Below, in pieces: positions 26,532 through 36,645 of a DNA stretch of 64,000 nucleotides. Position 1 is the first letter of the stretch, and every line of letters starts with the position of its first letter. A program made the position numbers and the translations under genes. Below the pieces are notes generated by a model, which was not told where the DNA came from, made no database searches, and was given only the letters and a program-made list of their open reading frames with translations. The DNA comes from Arctopsyche grandis. Lineage: Eukaryota; Arthropoda; Insecta; Trichoptera; Hydropsychidae. The DNA is taken from contig NC_135357.1 in NCBI RefSeq assembly GCF_051622035.1, positions 12,855,001-12,919,000 of the forward strand, in the 5' to 3' direction.

Positions 26532-29500
26532 ATAAATAAATTTAAAGAAAGTTGGAAACCCGTTGTTCCAAAATTGCCGTAATATAAACCGCGTAAACAT
26601 GGATAATCTAATAAGTAAACCTTCATTTGTTTTTACTTACCTCTTATTTATTAAATTTACTTGAATCAATATTCAATATATTTTACCTTGCACTTGCACA
26701 AACAAGTCGGAGAGTGCGCTGCTGTATAGTAAAAATTTAAGTTGTCTTTTCCGTGCACTGTTGTGCCGGGGTGTTGTCTTGAAGTGCTCGATAGTATGAA
26801 TGGAATCGTAAATTCATTCAAAGATAATTAATTTGAAAACCTTGAATTAATTTGAAAAATCAAATAAATAAACGATGAAGCGGAGTGAAATTTGATGATT
26901 GCATAAGTTCGTGTCCGATTTTCATACATGGCGGTAAGCGTTTTTCAACGGTGAACGGGCACGAATTTATGCAATCATTTAATACATACATACACACGTA
27001 CATATGTACATATGCATCGGTGGCGTACCTTGAAAATTTCAAGGAAACAAGGAAACTCGGTATGACGTCCCCTAGTCCCCTTGTATCCTATACGTAATGC
27101 TGCTGGAACCACTTTCGAAAAACCGGAAAATTCAATTAAAATATGCATGTCAATATCAAATTGACAACTAAATTTTATATACCATTGTTCATATATGTAT
27201 AATATATGCATAATTTTTGTTGTTTCTGCTTGACAATTGTAATGAAATTAGTGATTTTTCAACTCGACTAATGAACTTGATAGTGATGTATCACAAATTA
27301 AGTAAGGCTGTGCAATAATAAGTAAAACCTTGTAAAAGCAGGGAGATTTCCACAGCACGCTACTGGTATGTATGTATGTACGTACATTTTATGTATCGTA
27401 CATAATGTTGGGTGCAACAAATTGGATATAAAACTGACAATAAAATTAAATATAAATTCCAGAATAAATATAAAGAGACACGTCTTACATATATACCTAT
27501 AGTTTAATCGGATAATAGCAATGCGGCAGAAGTAAAGCATACACACATATATTTATTGAAATTGAATATATGTACATAGTATACTTGTTGCAGCGTATGT
27601 TTATCGCCCTCGCGGAAATGATCACACGTCATTACATAGATGCATAGATACACATATAAAGGTTACATATGTACTCGTACATATGGGTATTGTGAAACAG
27701 TTTAAATTTTGTATATGTAATTTTTCAATTCTTTTATTGAATTAGCCACGACGGAACCGCCAGTTACCCGTCAACACGTGTGAAAATAGTCATGAAAAAG
27801 AAGAATTAAGTTTGGAGGACATTTTCAAGAAAACCTGTTTAATAGTAAAATAGCATAGCCATAAAATGACACTACACACTTTGCGAAATAAGATGTGGTT
27901 TGAAATTTGAATCACAATAACCGTTCGTTTGACAGGCAGGACAAAATGTGACCGGGCCGTGCGTGCATGCTGACGGCGTATGCTCACGGGTGGCTCGCTA
28001 GCGTACAAAGGGACAAAAATTTACCAGGAGGTCAGGAGTTGGCGGAAGGAAAAATCTCCATAGTGGACGAGAAATCTCCCAGGGCGGTTTGTTACGCTAT
28101 TGACCCGCCAAGATCGTGGATATCTGCTGTCTGATACAGAGCCAGCGTGCCACATGGCCGATCGCGATCAGGATTGTATCGCTACGAAAACGTCATTCAC
28201 ATTTGCAATTTGCAATATTTATAAATCCGCAGCGTAAAACCCTAATCATTATACCGGGAGTAGTAATTTTCTTTTGAACTATATACATGTTTCATTATTT
28301 TATTTTGACCTTTTAAATTATTTCTATCTTCTTGATTTTGAACGAAATTCGACTACCGGAAGAACTTTTGTTTTACTGAAAATCCAAAATGGTCGAGTAG
28401 TCGAAACGGTAAGTGCAAAAGTGTATACCGAGAACGCTCTCATAGCGGGTATGTATTTGTAATTAGCAACTTTTGATTTTGAAACTATTTATATTCCGTA
28501 AATATATATGTAGATAACGTCATGGGTTTGGTTATATTCGAATTTTATTTAAAATTTGTATGCAGGAGACTAATCTCTATTGAACAAAAACTACACGTTA
28601 ACAGCAGGAGACTGATTACCAAATATCGGCGATAGAACGATGCTTGATTTTGGCACAAAAATTATACACTATCGTCAAATACTTTGGTCAACCATGCTTT
28701 GTTAACTAATGGAGGGGCTCTATTTTTATTTGAAAAGCACCAAGCCAATGTTTAAGTCTAGTCATTAAAGTCCCGTTATAGCGTTTTCATTCTACCATCT
28801 ATTGGTTAATGAAGAAAATATACCTATTTATTCATTTCGAATCGAGATGTAAATCAGGCAATTATAATTGAAATAATGCAATCGAAAATTCGTAGTAGAT
28901 TAGCGATTACAGTACTCGCCAAGCTACTCACTAAATGTGGGAGACTAATCTCTATTGAACAAATACTATACCTTAACAACGGGAGAATGTGATCACTAGA
29001 AGTAGGATAGTCACAGTGCTATCCATTGTTCGGCAAACCTTTAACAATGCATTTACAACCTTTGAACAATACACGGCCCCCTCAGGCTCCGGTGACTAGT
29101 GATCACTGATCACTAGAGATTGGCGGTGGCTTTTCCATTTCCCAGGAAAGAGGGTTGACTATTGCTAATTACTAGTCACCGGACCCAGAAGGTGCCGCGT
29201 ATTGTTCAAAGGTTGTAAATGTATTGTTAAAGGTTTGCCGAACCTTTTTTACAAAGGATTTACAACAATGGAACAATAGATAGCACTGTGACTATCCTAC
29301 CTCTACTAATTACTATTGTCCTACAAAGCTAAAGAGAAAACAAGGTTGACAATAGAAATTTACAATGGTGAACCCATTTTTTTGTCCAAACAGAAACCAA
29401 CCTCCGTCCCTTAGTGATGTTATATCGATTGCTGTTATACAATACTTATTAAATTCCTCAAACACATAGATAAAGTCATGGGTTGGTCACATCCAAACTA

Positions 29501-32500
29501 TTCATGTATGAGATTAACAGATTTCTACTATTATTCGTTTTTAAAATTGCAACCGTCGAAAATCATTTCAAAATATTCAATTCTTAACAAAAATAATATC
29601 GGGTTTTCCGACATTTTTGATTTTGAACAACTGGTTTCTGGAAATTTTTGATTTTAAACAACAATTTGTGCTGAATCTGAAAATTTGATTAGGAGGTAAA
29701 TGACATGATTTGATTTGTCCGTCCAGACCCAGATCAATTATATTCCTTCCAAGCATCCTTTAGTGGTTAGAAAATACAATTATAACGTCGAAACGAAAAT
29801 AAACCTGAAAAATAATGAAATAAATGAGACGGAAAATTTGCCGAAGAGACGAAAAAGCGTGGGCCGAGCGAAACGCGATCGGTAAGGCACGGCACACATG
29901 ATTGTGGACTCCCAAAGTGTATCGCCGAAGCGGCTCGCCAGTTGGTTTACTCGGCGCTCGCACGTGGGGTTTTCGTCGAAACTCCATTTCCTCGCTCCGT
30001 TGACACAGTTTCGGTTACGAAACGAACGCGCCGAATTTGCATTTCGCATTCAAAGTATCGAAATGAATTTCCTTCTTACACTAGAGTCGCATGAGGGCGA
30101 GGAGGTGAGCGCGAGAGTCGTGAGAGTCGCGCGAGTCGAGTGCTGTCGCTCGGTGCGCTCTCGTCGCCAGTCGCGTGCGATCGCGCGACTCCGTCACCCG
30201 TCGCACGACTTCGTAGTCAGCGAAACGTCGAGTGAGTCGACGCACTCGGCCCTCGTCACCAGGAGCGCAGCAAGCGCAACCGGTGGCAATGTACGGTGTT
30301 CGTACGGCAACGGTGTTCGTCGTCTCACTCGTCGCACTCAAAAGAGAGAGATGGGAATACTGATAAAAATAAGTGCCTCTCGGCAGTCTCGTAACTCATA
30401 TATCAAATACAAATAAAAAAAAACATCCCAACTGCGAAATCTCAACTGTACATATTACATATTTCATTTCTAATTACGTGAAGACATATTTTATATCACG
30501 ATTCGCAATGTTTAAAATTATGTATTATCTTCATTAATCAATAGATATAACGCCATAACAGGACTGTAGTAACAGTCTCTCACTATTAAGAGGGCTGGTC
30601 CTTGTCCACACAAACGTATTACACTTCTCCCTTCCTCAATTATGTCACTAGAAAAATTAGTTTTTAATATGCTATGGATATCTACCATTGGCATGCATCT
30701 GTGCTTTTATTTTTTTGATTAGTTATTTTTTATAGGAGCTAGGAGCCGTCAAACATCTATAAAATCGCCTCTTTTTTACACCCACGAAAAGAGTCCAGCG
30801 TGCTTATCTAACGGTCGATTTAAAAAAATATATGCGCAGTTGCATAAAAAATATCTTTCTCATACCGATGAAATTTTTTTAAAAATTGGTCCAGTTTCGG
30901 AGGAGAAAATTGGAGAATACGAAACCTCGATTTTGTCGATTTAAAATACGTATTATCTGGTCGAAGCGAAACTGTCGCATTCACTCAATATATATATATT
31001 GATATATATTGTCACATTCACTCAATATATATATCGAAGAAAGGAATGGCAACAAAATTAAGGTTTCCGATATACAGCCCTCTTAATGTATAGTTTTTGT
31101 GCAATGAAGATTCCAGTCTCTCGCATTCAATGAGTGGCTCTGTGAGGACTGTAATCAGTCAATTGTAATCTGTAATCACAGTCTTTCGCTGTGAACGTAT
31201 AGGGTATATAGTTTTTGTTCGATTAAGATTTCAGTATCCCGTATTCAATCAGTGGCACGGTGAGGACTGTAATCAGTAAAGGGCGGATAGAGAGCGTGCT
31301 TTTTCCATGAATCACGGCGTTTTGGGTCTATTCACAAAGCTAGATTGCAAAAAAAAGGTTCAGCGAACCTTTAACAAAGGTTCATCATAAAAATGAACAA
31401 TGCACAACGAACAATAAACAAAGAACGGCACGCTTCCGGTCCTACCTCTAGTAATCAGCAGAGATCGGCGCGGAAATGCGCCAGCAAGAAAAAAATGGGA
31501 TCCTTTTGTAAATTTCTATTGTTAACCTTTTTTGCTCTCTAGAGAGTTTAGCAATAGAAATTGACAAAAAGATCCCATTTTTTCTGTGCTGGCGCATTTC
31601 GGCGCCGATCTCTGGTGATCAGTCAATTGTAATTTGTAATCAGTTTTTTTTGTAATTGAAATTTGCACTTATGCCACTTTCAAATATAACGGCTCATATG
31701 CACATACATACATACATAGTCCAATGAATAATTTATTACGAAATATTAAGTATTTATTTTTTGATATAGATATATATGTACATATTAAAAATTTCATATT
31801 CATTATTCTAACTTTGTACAATAAACGAGTCTACAAGAACATAAAATGTATTAAAGGTTAAACGATATTACGATTGAAAATCATGGGATACGTTGCAATA
31901 AAATTTTATACACATTGGACCGATGCAATTTACCATACTTACCTAGTCATATATTTATGGTGTAAGCTTGTAAATCTCGGTCTCTCGGTAACATACTATA
32001 TCTACATACACCATCGCATGAGTACACAAAATAAATAATATCTATTAACGGGTTAGCAGAAGTGTGAGCAATTTACACTCCTGGAGTTGTACGCATGCTG
32101 TTGATTAACATTTATCATGCGCCAGACTCGGAATGCAATCATTAAAAGTTTTTACTGGCAGCATACATTGCCATATGTAAATGTATCACGGTAAAAGATT
32201 ATTTAATATGGAATTTGCATACCGAACACGTCAAATAATTGGCACGTTCGTTCTTGAAAGATCAGTTGTATGAAATTACATACGTAACCATAACATTAGC
32301 TCGAAAGTTGCTCGTATTCTTAATTTATATAGCAAAGTTCACGCATAACGTTCAACAATTATAAGGTTCCATTAACAGTTTTGACCTGCAGGTGGAAAAT
32401 AATCACACGATCTTCTAACTATTCACCGGTTGGGTTGCAAGGGTCAGAAGCATTATCCCACTGTAATGGCCAATGATGCCAGATTATACTTACATACATA

Positions 32501-34368
32501 TACACATACTGAAAGTGAACGATTGGTTATTTTGGTGTTATTTTCCACTCCAAGCTGATAGCCGATATTACGACTGTAGTAGTTTCCATTCAAAGGCAAA
32601 ATAAAACTCTTCCAATACATCTTGTATTTGTATTTTTTAAACCATACAGATTTATCTCATGCAAGTGAAACGGTTTGGTGGTCGGAACTATATACATAAT
32701 ATGTAGAATATATGTATCTTATATCAGTATACATATACATATGTTGCAGTCCAAGTATTCACTCGGGTTCGTTCATGAACATACTAGTTTGTTCATACGC
32801 TAACTATTGGTTTTAGCTAAGTGCTAACAGTCAAAACCTATCTTCAAATAGACTCACCAAGTGCCGAATGAAACTTTTAACTATCAAAACCTTTGAGTTG
32901 TCAAAACATCAAGTATTTAAAAGGGAAATTCCATGATAACCACATTACGACGTTGCTATAATTTCCGTTAATTTTTAAAACATTCCAACCCAGGGAAAAC
33001 ACAGAGTATGTAACAAACGATTGAGAATAAACTTATGCTTAATAGTTTGTGCATGAACAAAGTAGTTCGTTTGTCAATTTGTTCTTTTGTGTACACTATA
33101 ACTAGCGAGATTGGTTCGTGTATGAAATATGTTTGTTCATGAACGAACGAAATGTCCACTTGTACAGTAACAAATTCATATACTGTATATGTATATATTA
33201 TATATACATATAACTATTTCATGCAAAATTATGAAATAAGCTTTAACCAATTTATTTAAATTTAGTAAATTATCATTTTGTTTAGCAAAAACAAACAAAC
33301 TTTAATTGCCTCAATATGAAAAGTCGGTGAATCAGGATACTTTTGTAATTACATAAATATGTGTAGCATCTGGTTGTCAGAAGACATAGGCGGTAGATTA
33401 AAATAATCCATTAGTGAAGTAAAAATATATAAGAGAGATAATGAGAGCCTATATTGCAAATTTTATAATATATATGTAGTGTGAAAAAGATAATGTTATA
33501 GGCGATTAAACAATCAAAATCAGACAACACGAGTGGGTTTTGGAAAGTCAAACATATCTACATATCTCCAAAAATTTCGCAATCTGAGATGTGTTTATTA
33601 CGTTTATTTATCACCATCAAACTATCAGAATCCATTTCAATTTCCATAGGTGACCAAACCGCGCGAAATGGCAAGGTTTCAAGCCGATCGGAATAATGTA
33701 GGAATTTCGCCTGAATCATTAGCGAAGTGAAACATAGAATAGCCTTGTAAAAATAATAATAATAAATGAGATTCTTTGGGCAGTCTACAACATTGTTAAT
33801 TTCAGAGTGCTATAATGAACTAATTTTTCGCCGCATTATATGTTACAGGATGACAACGTACCCATTCTTCAACTCACGCATGCCAAACCTAATTATTTAT
33901 ACATGTACATGTTTATATATATATATTTATATTTTTTTAATCAACAGTATTTTTAAAATTTTTACAGGTCGTGAAAAAAACTTCAGAGTTCGTATGGCTA
34001 ATGAATCCACAACTTTAGGAATACCTTACGATTTTGAAAGTGTGATGCATTACAAAAACAATTCCTTTTCAAGAGACAAAAGACGCAAGCCGACTATATT
34101 ACCACGCAATCCTTCCATCAGGGTGATGATGGGCCAGAGGATCAGGATTTCAAAGTCTGATATTGCTAAATTAAACAGATTGTACCGTTGTGATAAAAAC
34201 ATTTACGATATGGGCAATACCATACCGGGAGCAATACATTGGGACTTGTTTAGGGAAGTGTTCCTAAACGAAAGGCCCGTTTATTTTAATAAGCTTCCGG
34301 AGCCGGAACCTTTAGAATTTGAAGAAAATAAATTTTTATATACAGGTTTCAACGATACAAAAAGATAG
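18549..34368 (+). CDS. Secreted astacin-family zinc metalloprotease, 4 exons, 357 aa
   Basis: Coding exons are 18549-18812, 20404-20624, 22722-22909 and 33968-34368. All junctions are GT-AG and the phases agree (0, 2, 1). Met1 is followed by a hydrophobic signal peptide (about residues 7-19), then an acidic propeptide with FEGD (73-76), the conserved aspartate-switch motif that blocks the zinc in astacin zymogens. The catalytic domain runs from about 104 to 299. Zinc ligands are H194, H198 and H204 in HELLHALGFWHEH, the catalytic base is E195, and the Met-turn SVMHY gives M251 and Y253. The four expected cysteines are present (C141-C299 and C163-C185 by family homology). A 58-residue acidic, Pro/Glu-rich tail follows; there is no EGF or CUB domain, so this is the minimal secreted type. 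All catalytic residues are intact, so an active protease is expected. The substrate is unknown; digestive, hatching and matrix-processing roles all occur in the family. Confidence 0.93.
19202..19549 (-). mobile_element. tRNA-headed SINE
   Basis: Reverse complement starts with a tRNA-like head (CCAGCAGTATAGCTCGGTG … GGTTCAAGCCC: A and B boxes) and a body with CGATCGTTCCC … GTCACCACTATTTT. Shares head and body with 44447-44745, 45867-46808 and 50722-51224. Confidence 0.75.
19957..20212. mobile_element. Short inverted-repeat element (~256 bp)
   Basis: ATGAGCCGTTATATTTGAATG at the left end is inverted at the right end (CTTTCAAATATAACAGCTCAT). A third copy of the terminus occurs at 31674-31700. 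Confidence 0.65.
20404..20624 (+). CDS. Astacin exon 2: start of the catalytic domain
   Basis: This exon encodes residues 89-161 plus two bases of codon 162. The acceptor is TTGTTTCAG|GAA and the donor GC|GTGAGT. It contains the pro/mature boundary region (VLKDSRTWPDKIVYF), the first N-terminal-lobe helix, and the SCIKFVPR segment with C141, typical of the astacin N-lobe. Confidence 0.92.
21975..22515 (-). pseudogene. LINE reverse-transcriptase fragment (antisense)
   Basis: The minus-strand frame 22498-22310 reads VLTVITYGCETWTLNAKMLH … QRSMVCCMLGITRRNR, the conserved LTYG.E.W.L segment near the end of non-LTR reverse transcriptases. The LINE 3' end (CATCCANTAGTGGATGGTGAATG) lies at ~22160 and again at ~21990, so two fragments are joined here. 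Confidence 0.8.
22074..22112. repeat. Perfect 17-bp inverted repeat
   Basis: TGTAATAAGTTGATATT pairs exactly with 22096-22112 over a 5-nt loop, inside astacin intron 2. Confidence 0.95.
22722..22909 (+). CDS. Astacin exon 3: active-site exon
   Basis: This exon encodes the end of codon 162 to the first base of codon 225. The acceptor is CTGTTTTGCAG and the donor AGTG|GTAAGT. It carries C163, C185 and the complete HExxHxxGFxHExxRxDRD zinc signature. The change from the usual YHEQ or FHEH to WHEH is conservative. Confidence 0.95.
23475..24044 (-). mobile_element. 570-bp inverted-repeat element, copy 2
   Basis: Reverse-oriented homologue of 15414-16001, with the same termini and internal motifs. 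Moderately diverged, with small indels. Confidence 0.75.
24399..24460. repeat. G12 run and GC-rich repeat tail
   Basis: Twelve consecutive G (24401-24412), then TTGGCGCCCCC and CACCTCCCTCCTGCCCC. Possible G-quadruplex; probably the edge of a repeat. Confidence 0.7.
24624..24815. repeat. Interspersed repeat, copy 1
   Basis: Shares GGAGTGTTTTCGGTRATATATT, GGTTTGACAGTGRTCGATAACGG and downstream blocks with 56153-56367, same orientation. Confidence 0.65.
25887..26118 (+). mobile_element. CCCGGCTTCGCTCGG-type repeat, diverged
   Basis: TCACTAGTGATTTCACCCGG…CGGTATTTGTAATATAA opens a copy of the repeat family also at 26119, 45025, 47154, 50788, 56427 and 61572. Confidence 0.55.
26119..26470 (+). 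mobile_element. CCCGGCTTCGCTCGG-type repeat, long copy
   Basis: From ACTAGTTGTTTTACCCGGC to AAGTCTCTTTCGAAATTATATATTA. Has a GC-rich core (~26280-26370) that is missing from the 50788-50970 copy. Confidence 0.7.
26471..26528. repeat. (TA)n simple repeat
   Basis: Nearly pure TA dinucleotides with one AAA interruption. Confidence 0.9.
26530..28565. other. Gene-free intronic DNA
   Basis: Part of a CGGCTTCGC-type repeat at 26545-26660 (CCGCGTAAACATGG), then AT-rich DNA. A less AT-rich stretch at 28020-28200 has no ORF and may be a conserved element. Confidence 0.4.
28566..28986. repeat. Pair of direct repeats ~47 bp long
   Basis: GAGACTAATCTCTATTGAAC … TTAACARCRGGAGA occurs at 28566-28612 and 28939-28986. 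Confidence 0.7.
28989..29104 (+). mobile_element. ~116-bp micro-element, copy 1
   Basis: Begins TGATCACTAG and ends CTAGTGATCA (10-bp perfect inverted termini). Differs at about three positions from 48356-48471. Its interior is repeated in inverted orientation at 29167-29309, giving a long snap-back. Confidence 0.8.
29167..29309 (-). repeat. Inverted, diverged copy of the ~116-bp element
   Basis: Reverse complement aligns to 28991-29100 with an inserted ~25-bp stretch; together they can form a hairpin with a ~65-nt loop in the intron transcript. Confidence 0.8.
29860..30350. promoter_or_regulatory. CpG-rich island in astacin intron 3
   Basis: About 480 bp dense in CG dinucleotides (GTCGCGCGAGTCGAG, GATCGCGCGACTCCG…), in sharp contrast with its AT-rich surroundings. 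Both strands stay open for long stretches, as expected from the composition, so the ORFs are not evidence of coding. Most likely the promoter and 5' exon of a separate or alternative transcript; the strand is undecided. A possible plus-strand donor is GAG|GTGAGC at about 30107. Confidence 0.55.
31085..31285. repeat. Tandem-like direct repeat, ~115-bp period
   Basis: TAGTTTTTGTGCAATGAAGATTCCAG…GAGGACTGTAATCAGT recurs once with substitutions. Confidence 0.65.
31459..31614. repeat. Long snap-back hairpin (arms ~67 bp)
   Basis: Arms 31459-31525 and 31547-31614 match at roughly 60 of 67 positions around a ~21-nt loop. CAGAGATCGGCGC ends both arms. Inside the astacin pre-mRNA. Confidence 0.85.
31703..32742. 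other. Gene-free intronic DNA
   Basis: AT-rich; no gene or clear repeat. Confidence 0.4.
32743..33171 (+). mobile_element. Terminal-inverted-repeat element, copy B
   Basis: GTTGCAGTCCAAGT … TTCGTTCATGAACA at the left; inverse at the right (TGTTCATGAACGAACGAA … CAGTAAC). Opposite orientation to 8130-8598. Confidence 0.7.
33360..33903 (+). mobile_element. Interspersed element carrying a nested insertion
   Basis: Outer parts match 10108-10295. The middle (33409-33736) is a different element also found at 37061-37384. Confidence 0.65.
33409..33736 (+). mobile_element. ~328-bp element nested in another repeat
   Basis: Same family and orientation as the Rassf intron 7 insertion; starts ATTAGTGAAGTAAAAATATA, ends GCGAAGTGAAACATAG. 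Confidence 0.75.
33968..34368 (+). CDS. Astacin exon 4: C-terminal lobe and tail
   Basis: This exon encodes residues 225-357 and the TAG stop. The acceptor is ATTTTTACAG|GT. It contains the Met-turn (YDFESVMHYKNNSFS), the C-lobe ending KLNRLYRC (C299), and an acidic tail. The open frame upstream of 33968 (from 33766) is intron sequence and not part of the protein. Confidence 0.93.
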
Positions 34369-34372
34369 GAGA

Positions 34373-34378
34373 AATAAA
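34373..34378 (+). terminator. Candidate polyadenylation signal of the astacin gene
   Basis: AATAAA lies 4 nt after the TAG stop. If it is used, the 3' UTR would be only ~20-30 nt. Other A/T-rich signals further down cannot be excluded. Confidence 0.4.
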
Positions 34379-34914
34379 ATTTTCAATATGACCAGTAATT
34401 TTATTACAAAGCAGAATACAGTAGTAACAAATATGTCTTACATTTACATTTAACAAATTGTTATAAGCGATAATAATCAGTTTGTGGCTGGAATTCTCTA
34501 TCTGGTTGAAATATTATACATTTTTAACACACAATTATTGTATTCATTTTGATATGTAATTTATTTATATTACTAAACCGCAGTTTGCCGGTGAATTATG
34601 TTCTCTTCAAATATATTTTTGTATTTAATTATTTAATTCATTCTATTATCAGATTATTTACTTTTATATAATATAGTATAGTTCTTAATTTAATGGGGAA
34701 ATCAATAGCTTCAAGAATAATATCTTCAAGAATAGTTCTTTCTAACACATTAAGATATTATATTAAAAACCATTCTGTGATTGATTTTGTTAGTCAACTT
34801 TCAGCCAAGATAACATCAAAATAATTATCAGTGTATTGTGCGATCATGAGTACATCGGACACAGTATATTTCTTAATTTGATCATTGCATTTATCTATTA
34901 ATAATAATGCACAC

Positions 34915-34994
<80 letters not shown>

Positions 34995-36584
34995 CAGGAA
35001 GAAACTGAATATTTAAAAAGCAGTATGTATTTATTAAAACGACAATATCACATTTAATATTTAGCATAATGTTGTCAAATTTAACTAAGGATGAGAGATC
35101 CTGCGTTTTATTCGCAGTGAAGAGTATACATAAATTCTTTTATATAAACAATAATAAAGAAGCATACCATTTCACTTCCACGAGGATTATATCCCTGACG
35201 TTGTGATTATTCTAAAGCTTACTGTAAAATTATACACAAAACAATTTCAAAGTGCAAAACAATTCGTAAATATTCGTATTTGAACAATAATAAATAACAG
35301 AATTTAAAGATCAAATTTGTTATACATATAAACATAATTTTTAACCAATATGTTGGAATGAAATTTCATTGATTTCCAAACGATTCAATTAACTTCTTAA
35401 AAATATTTGGGTACACCTAATGAATATTTTATACGTACGATACATATATAATGTAACATTCACTTTGCAACACAGTAACACATAATAAATGCAAAATATT
35501 TATTTTAGATTGGAATATTAGCGATCAAAAATGTCGGGGGAAAAAATAGAGAGCATTTTAATAATACTTGAAGACAGCAGAGGGTTTCTTGATGAACAAA
35601 AAGGGTTGTAAAAACTAGCACCTATTTTATGTAAATAGCAAGATTAAATAATGATAAAATCACACGTAACACGAAAAATGCAAAATATTCAGTATGGTAA
35701 AGATACAAACAAAATATCTACTATTATAGATACATTTATAATATAATATAATACATATAAAAGATTGAATACAGACTTGAGTATTCATCGTGTAATTTTT
35801 TTCTTTATTAAATTACGAAATTTTTGCATATTTTAAGTTTTAATTTTACATAGTTGTGCGATATCAACAAAGGAATCAATGGCATTTATTTATTGGCCAA
35901 ATCAAACCTTATTCTTATGGTATAAAATTTCATACAAGTAATTATTAATAACAACTTATGACATAGGCATTACAAAAACATTTATTGTGAGACTCAAATT
36001 TCATTGTCACTTTAAAAATAATGTGAAAATGTCTTCTATTAGGCCTACTTTACAACAATTTTGAAATAAGTTCATATAAAAAGTAGTGCCAATTTAAAGA
36101 TTTCATTTGTTTTCCCTAATAGATATTGTGTTTAAATTGTGCACAAATTTGAAAAAGTATAGATAATGCAAGACATCTAGTGAAAATTATTGTGATGGCA
36201 AACAGTAATTAGCGTCACCTACCCTGTACGAAATTTGATATTGTTGATGAGAATTTCAATTTGCAATATAATGTAACATATTACAAAATAGAGAACAGTA
36301 TCAAATTCTTGACAATTCCAATTGCTATATAAAAGTACAAAGATATACTTCACTGTCTAAAGCTAAATGAATCTAATGCACCATAATACCTCTTAACATC
36401 TAAAGTAGATTAAAATCAGTCTATGTGTATCAGATAAGAAGGAAGTGTCCAGGAAGTGCTCAGAGATGAAAATAGAAAAATTTCATCGTAGTCGTCGATG
36501 GCAGATTATGGCAATACAATACGAGCAATATCGAATACACTACGACGATTCACGACTAATTCACATTTGCTATGAACAAAATCA
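34379..36584. other. AT-rich intergenic DNA between convergent genes
   Basis: No ORF or recognised repeat, apart from a (TA)n microsatellite at about 34919-34989. The stretch should contain the 3' UTRs of both converging genes. On the minus strand an AATAAA at 35986-35981 is a possible poly(A) signal for the RASSF gene. Confidence 0.5.
34919..34989. repeat. (TA)n microsatellite
   Basis: About 35 uninterrupted TA dinucleotides, fully self-complementary. Confidence 0.95.
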
Positions 36585-36645
36585 TTACAAACGAACTTTT
36601 AAACTCTCCATTCTTTGTTTTATGTGATAGCGAAGATCTGCATAC
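36585..36645 (-). CDS. Rassf: Rassf exon 10: SARAH end and stop
   Basis: The last 20 residues: [20 protein letters not shown], then TAA. It is too short to stand out alone, but it follows AACACAG, completes codon 719 as AGG and finishes the coiled-coil helix as in other RASSFs. Without it the frame would run into YFHSFIHV and stop. Confidence 0.88.

Larger units (their letters stand above)
22910..33967 (+). other. Astacin intron 3 (11 kb)
   Basis: A long intron separating the zinc-site exon from the Met-turn exon. It contains at least seven interspersed-repeat copies, long snap-back repeats, a G12 run and a CpG-rich island, each listed separately. No exon in frame with phase 1 was found that would add an astacin segment, and the protein is collinear with the family without one. 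Confidence 0.8.

Noticed and set aside
29898-30416. 172-aa plus-strand and overlapping 86-89-aa minus-strand ORFs
   Set aside because: Long open frames on both strands are expected in CpG-rich DNA. The translations are Arg/Ser-rich with no domain, and the island is better read as regulatory DNA.
33766-33967. N-terminal 67 residues of the plus-strand ORF ending at 34368
   Set aside because: Repeat-derived intron sequence upstream of the AG acceptor. Splicing at 33968 restores the astacin fold in phase.
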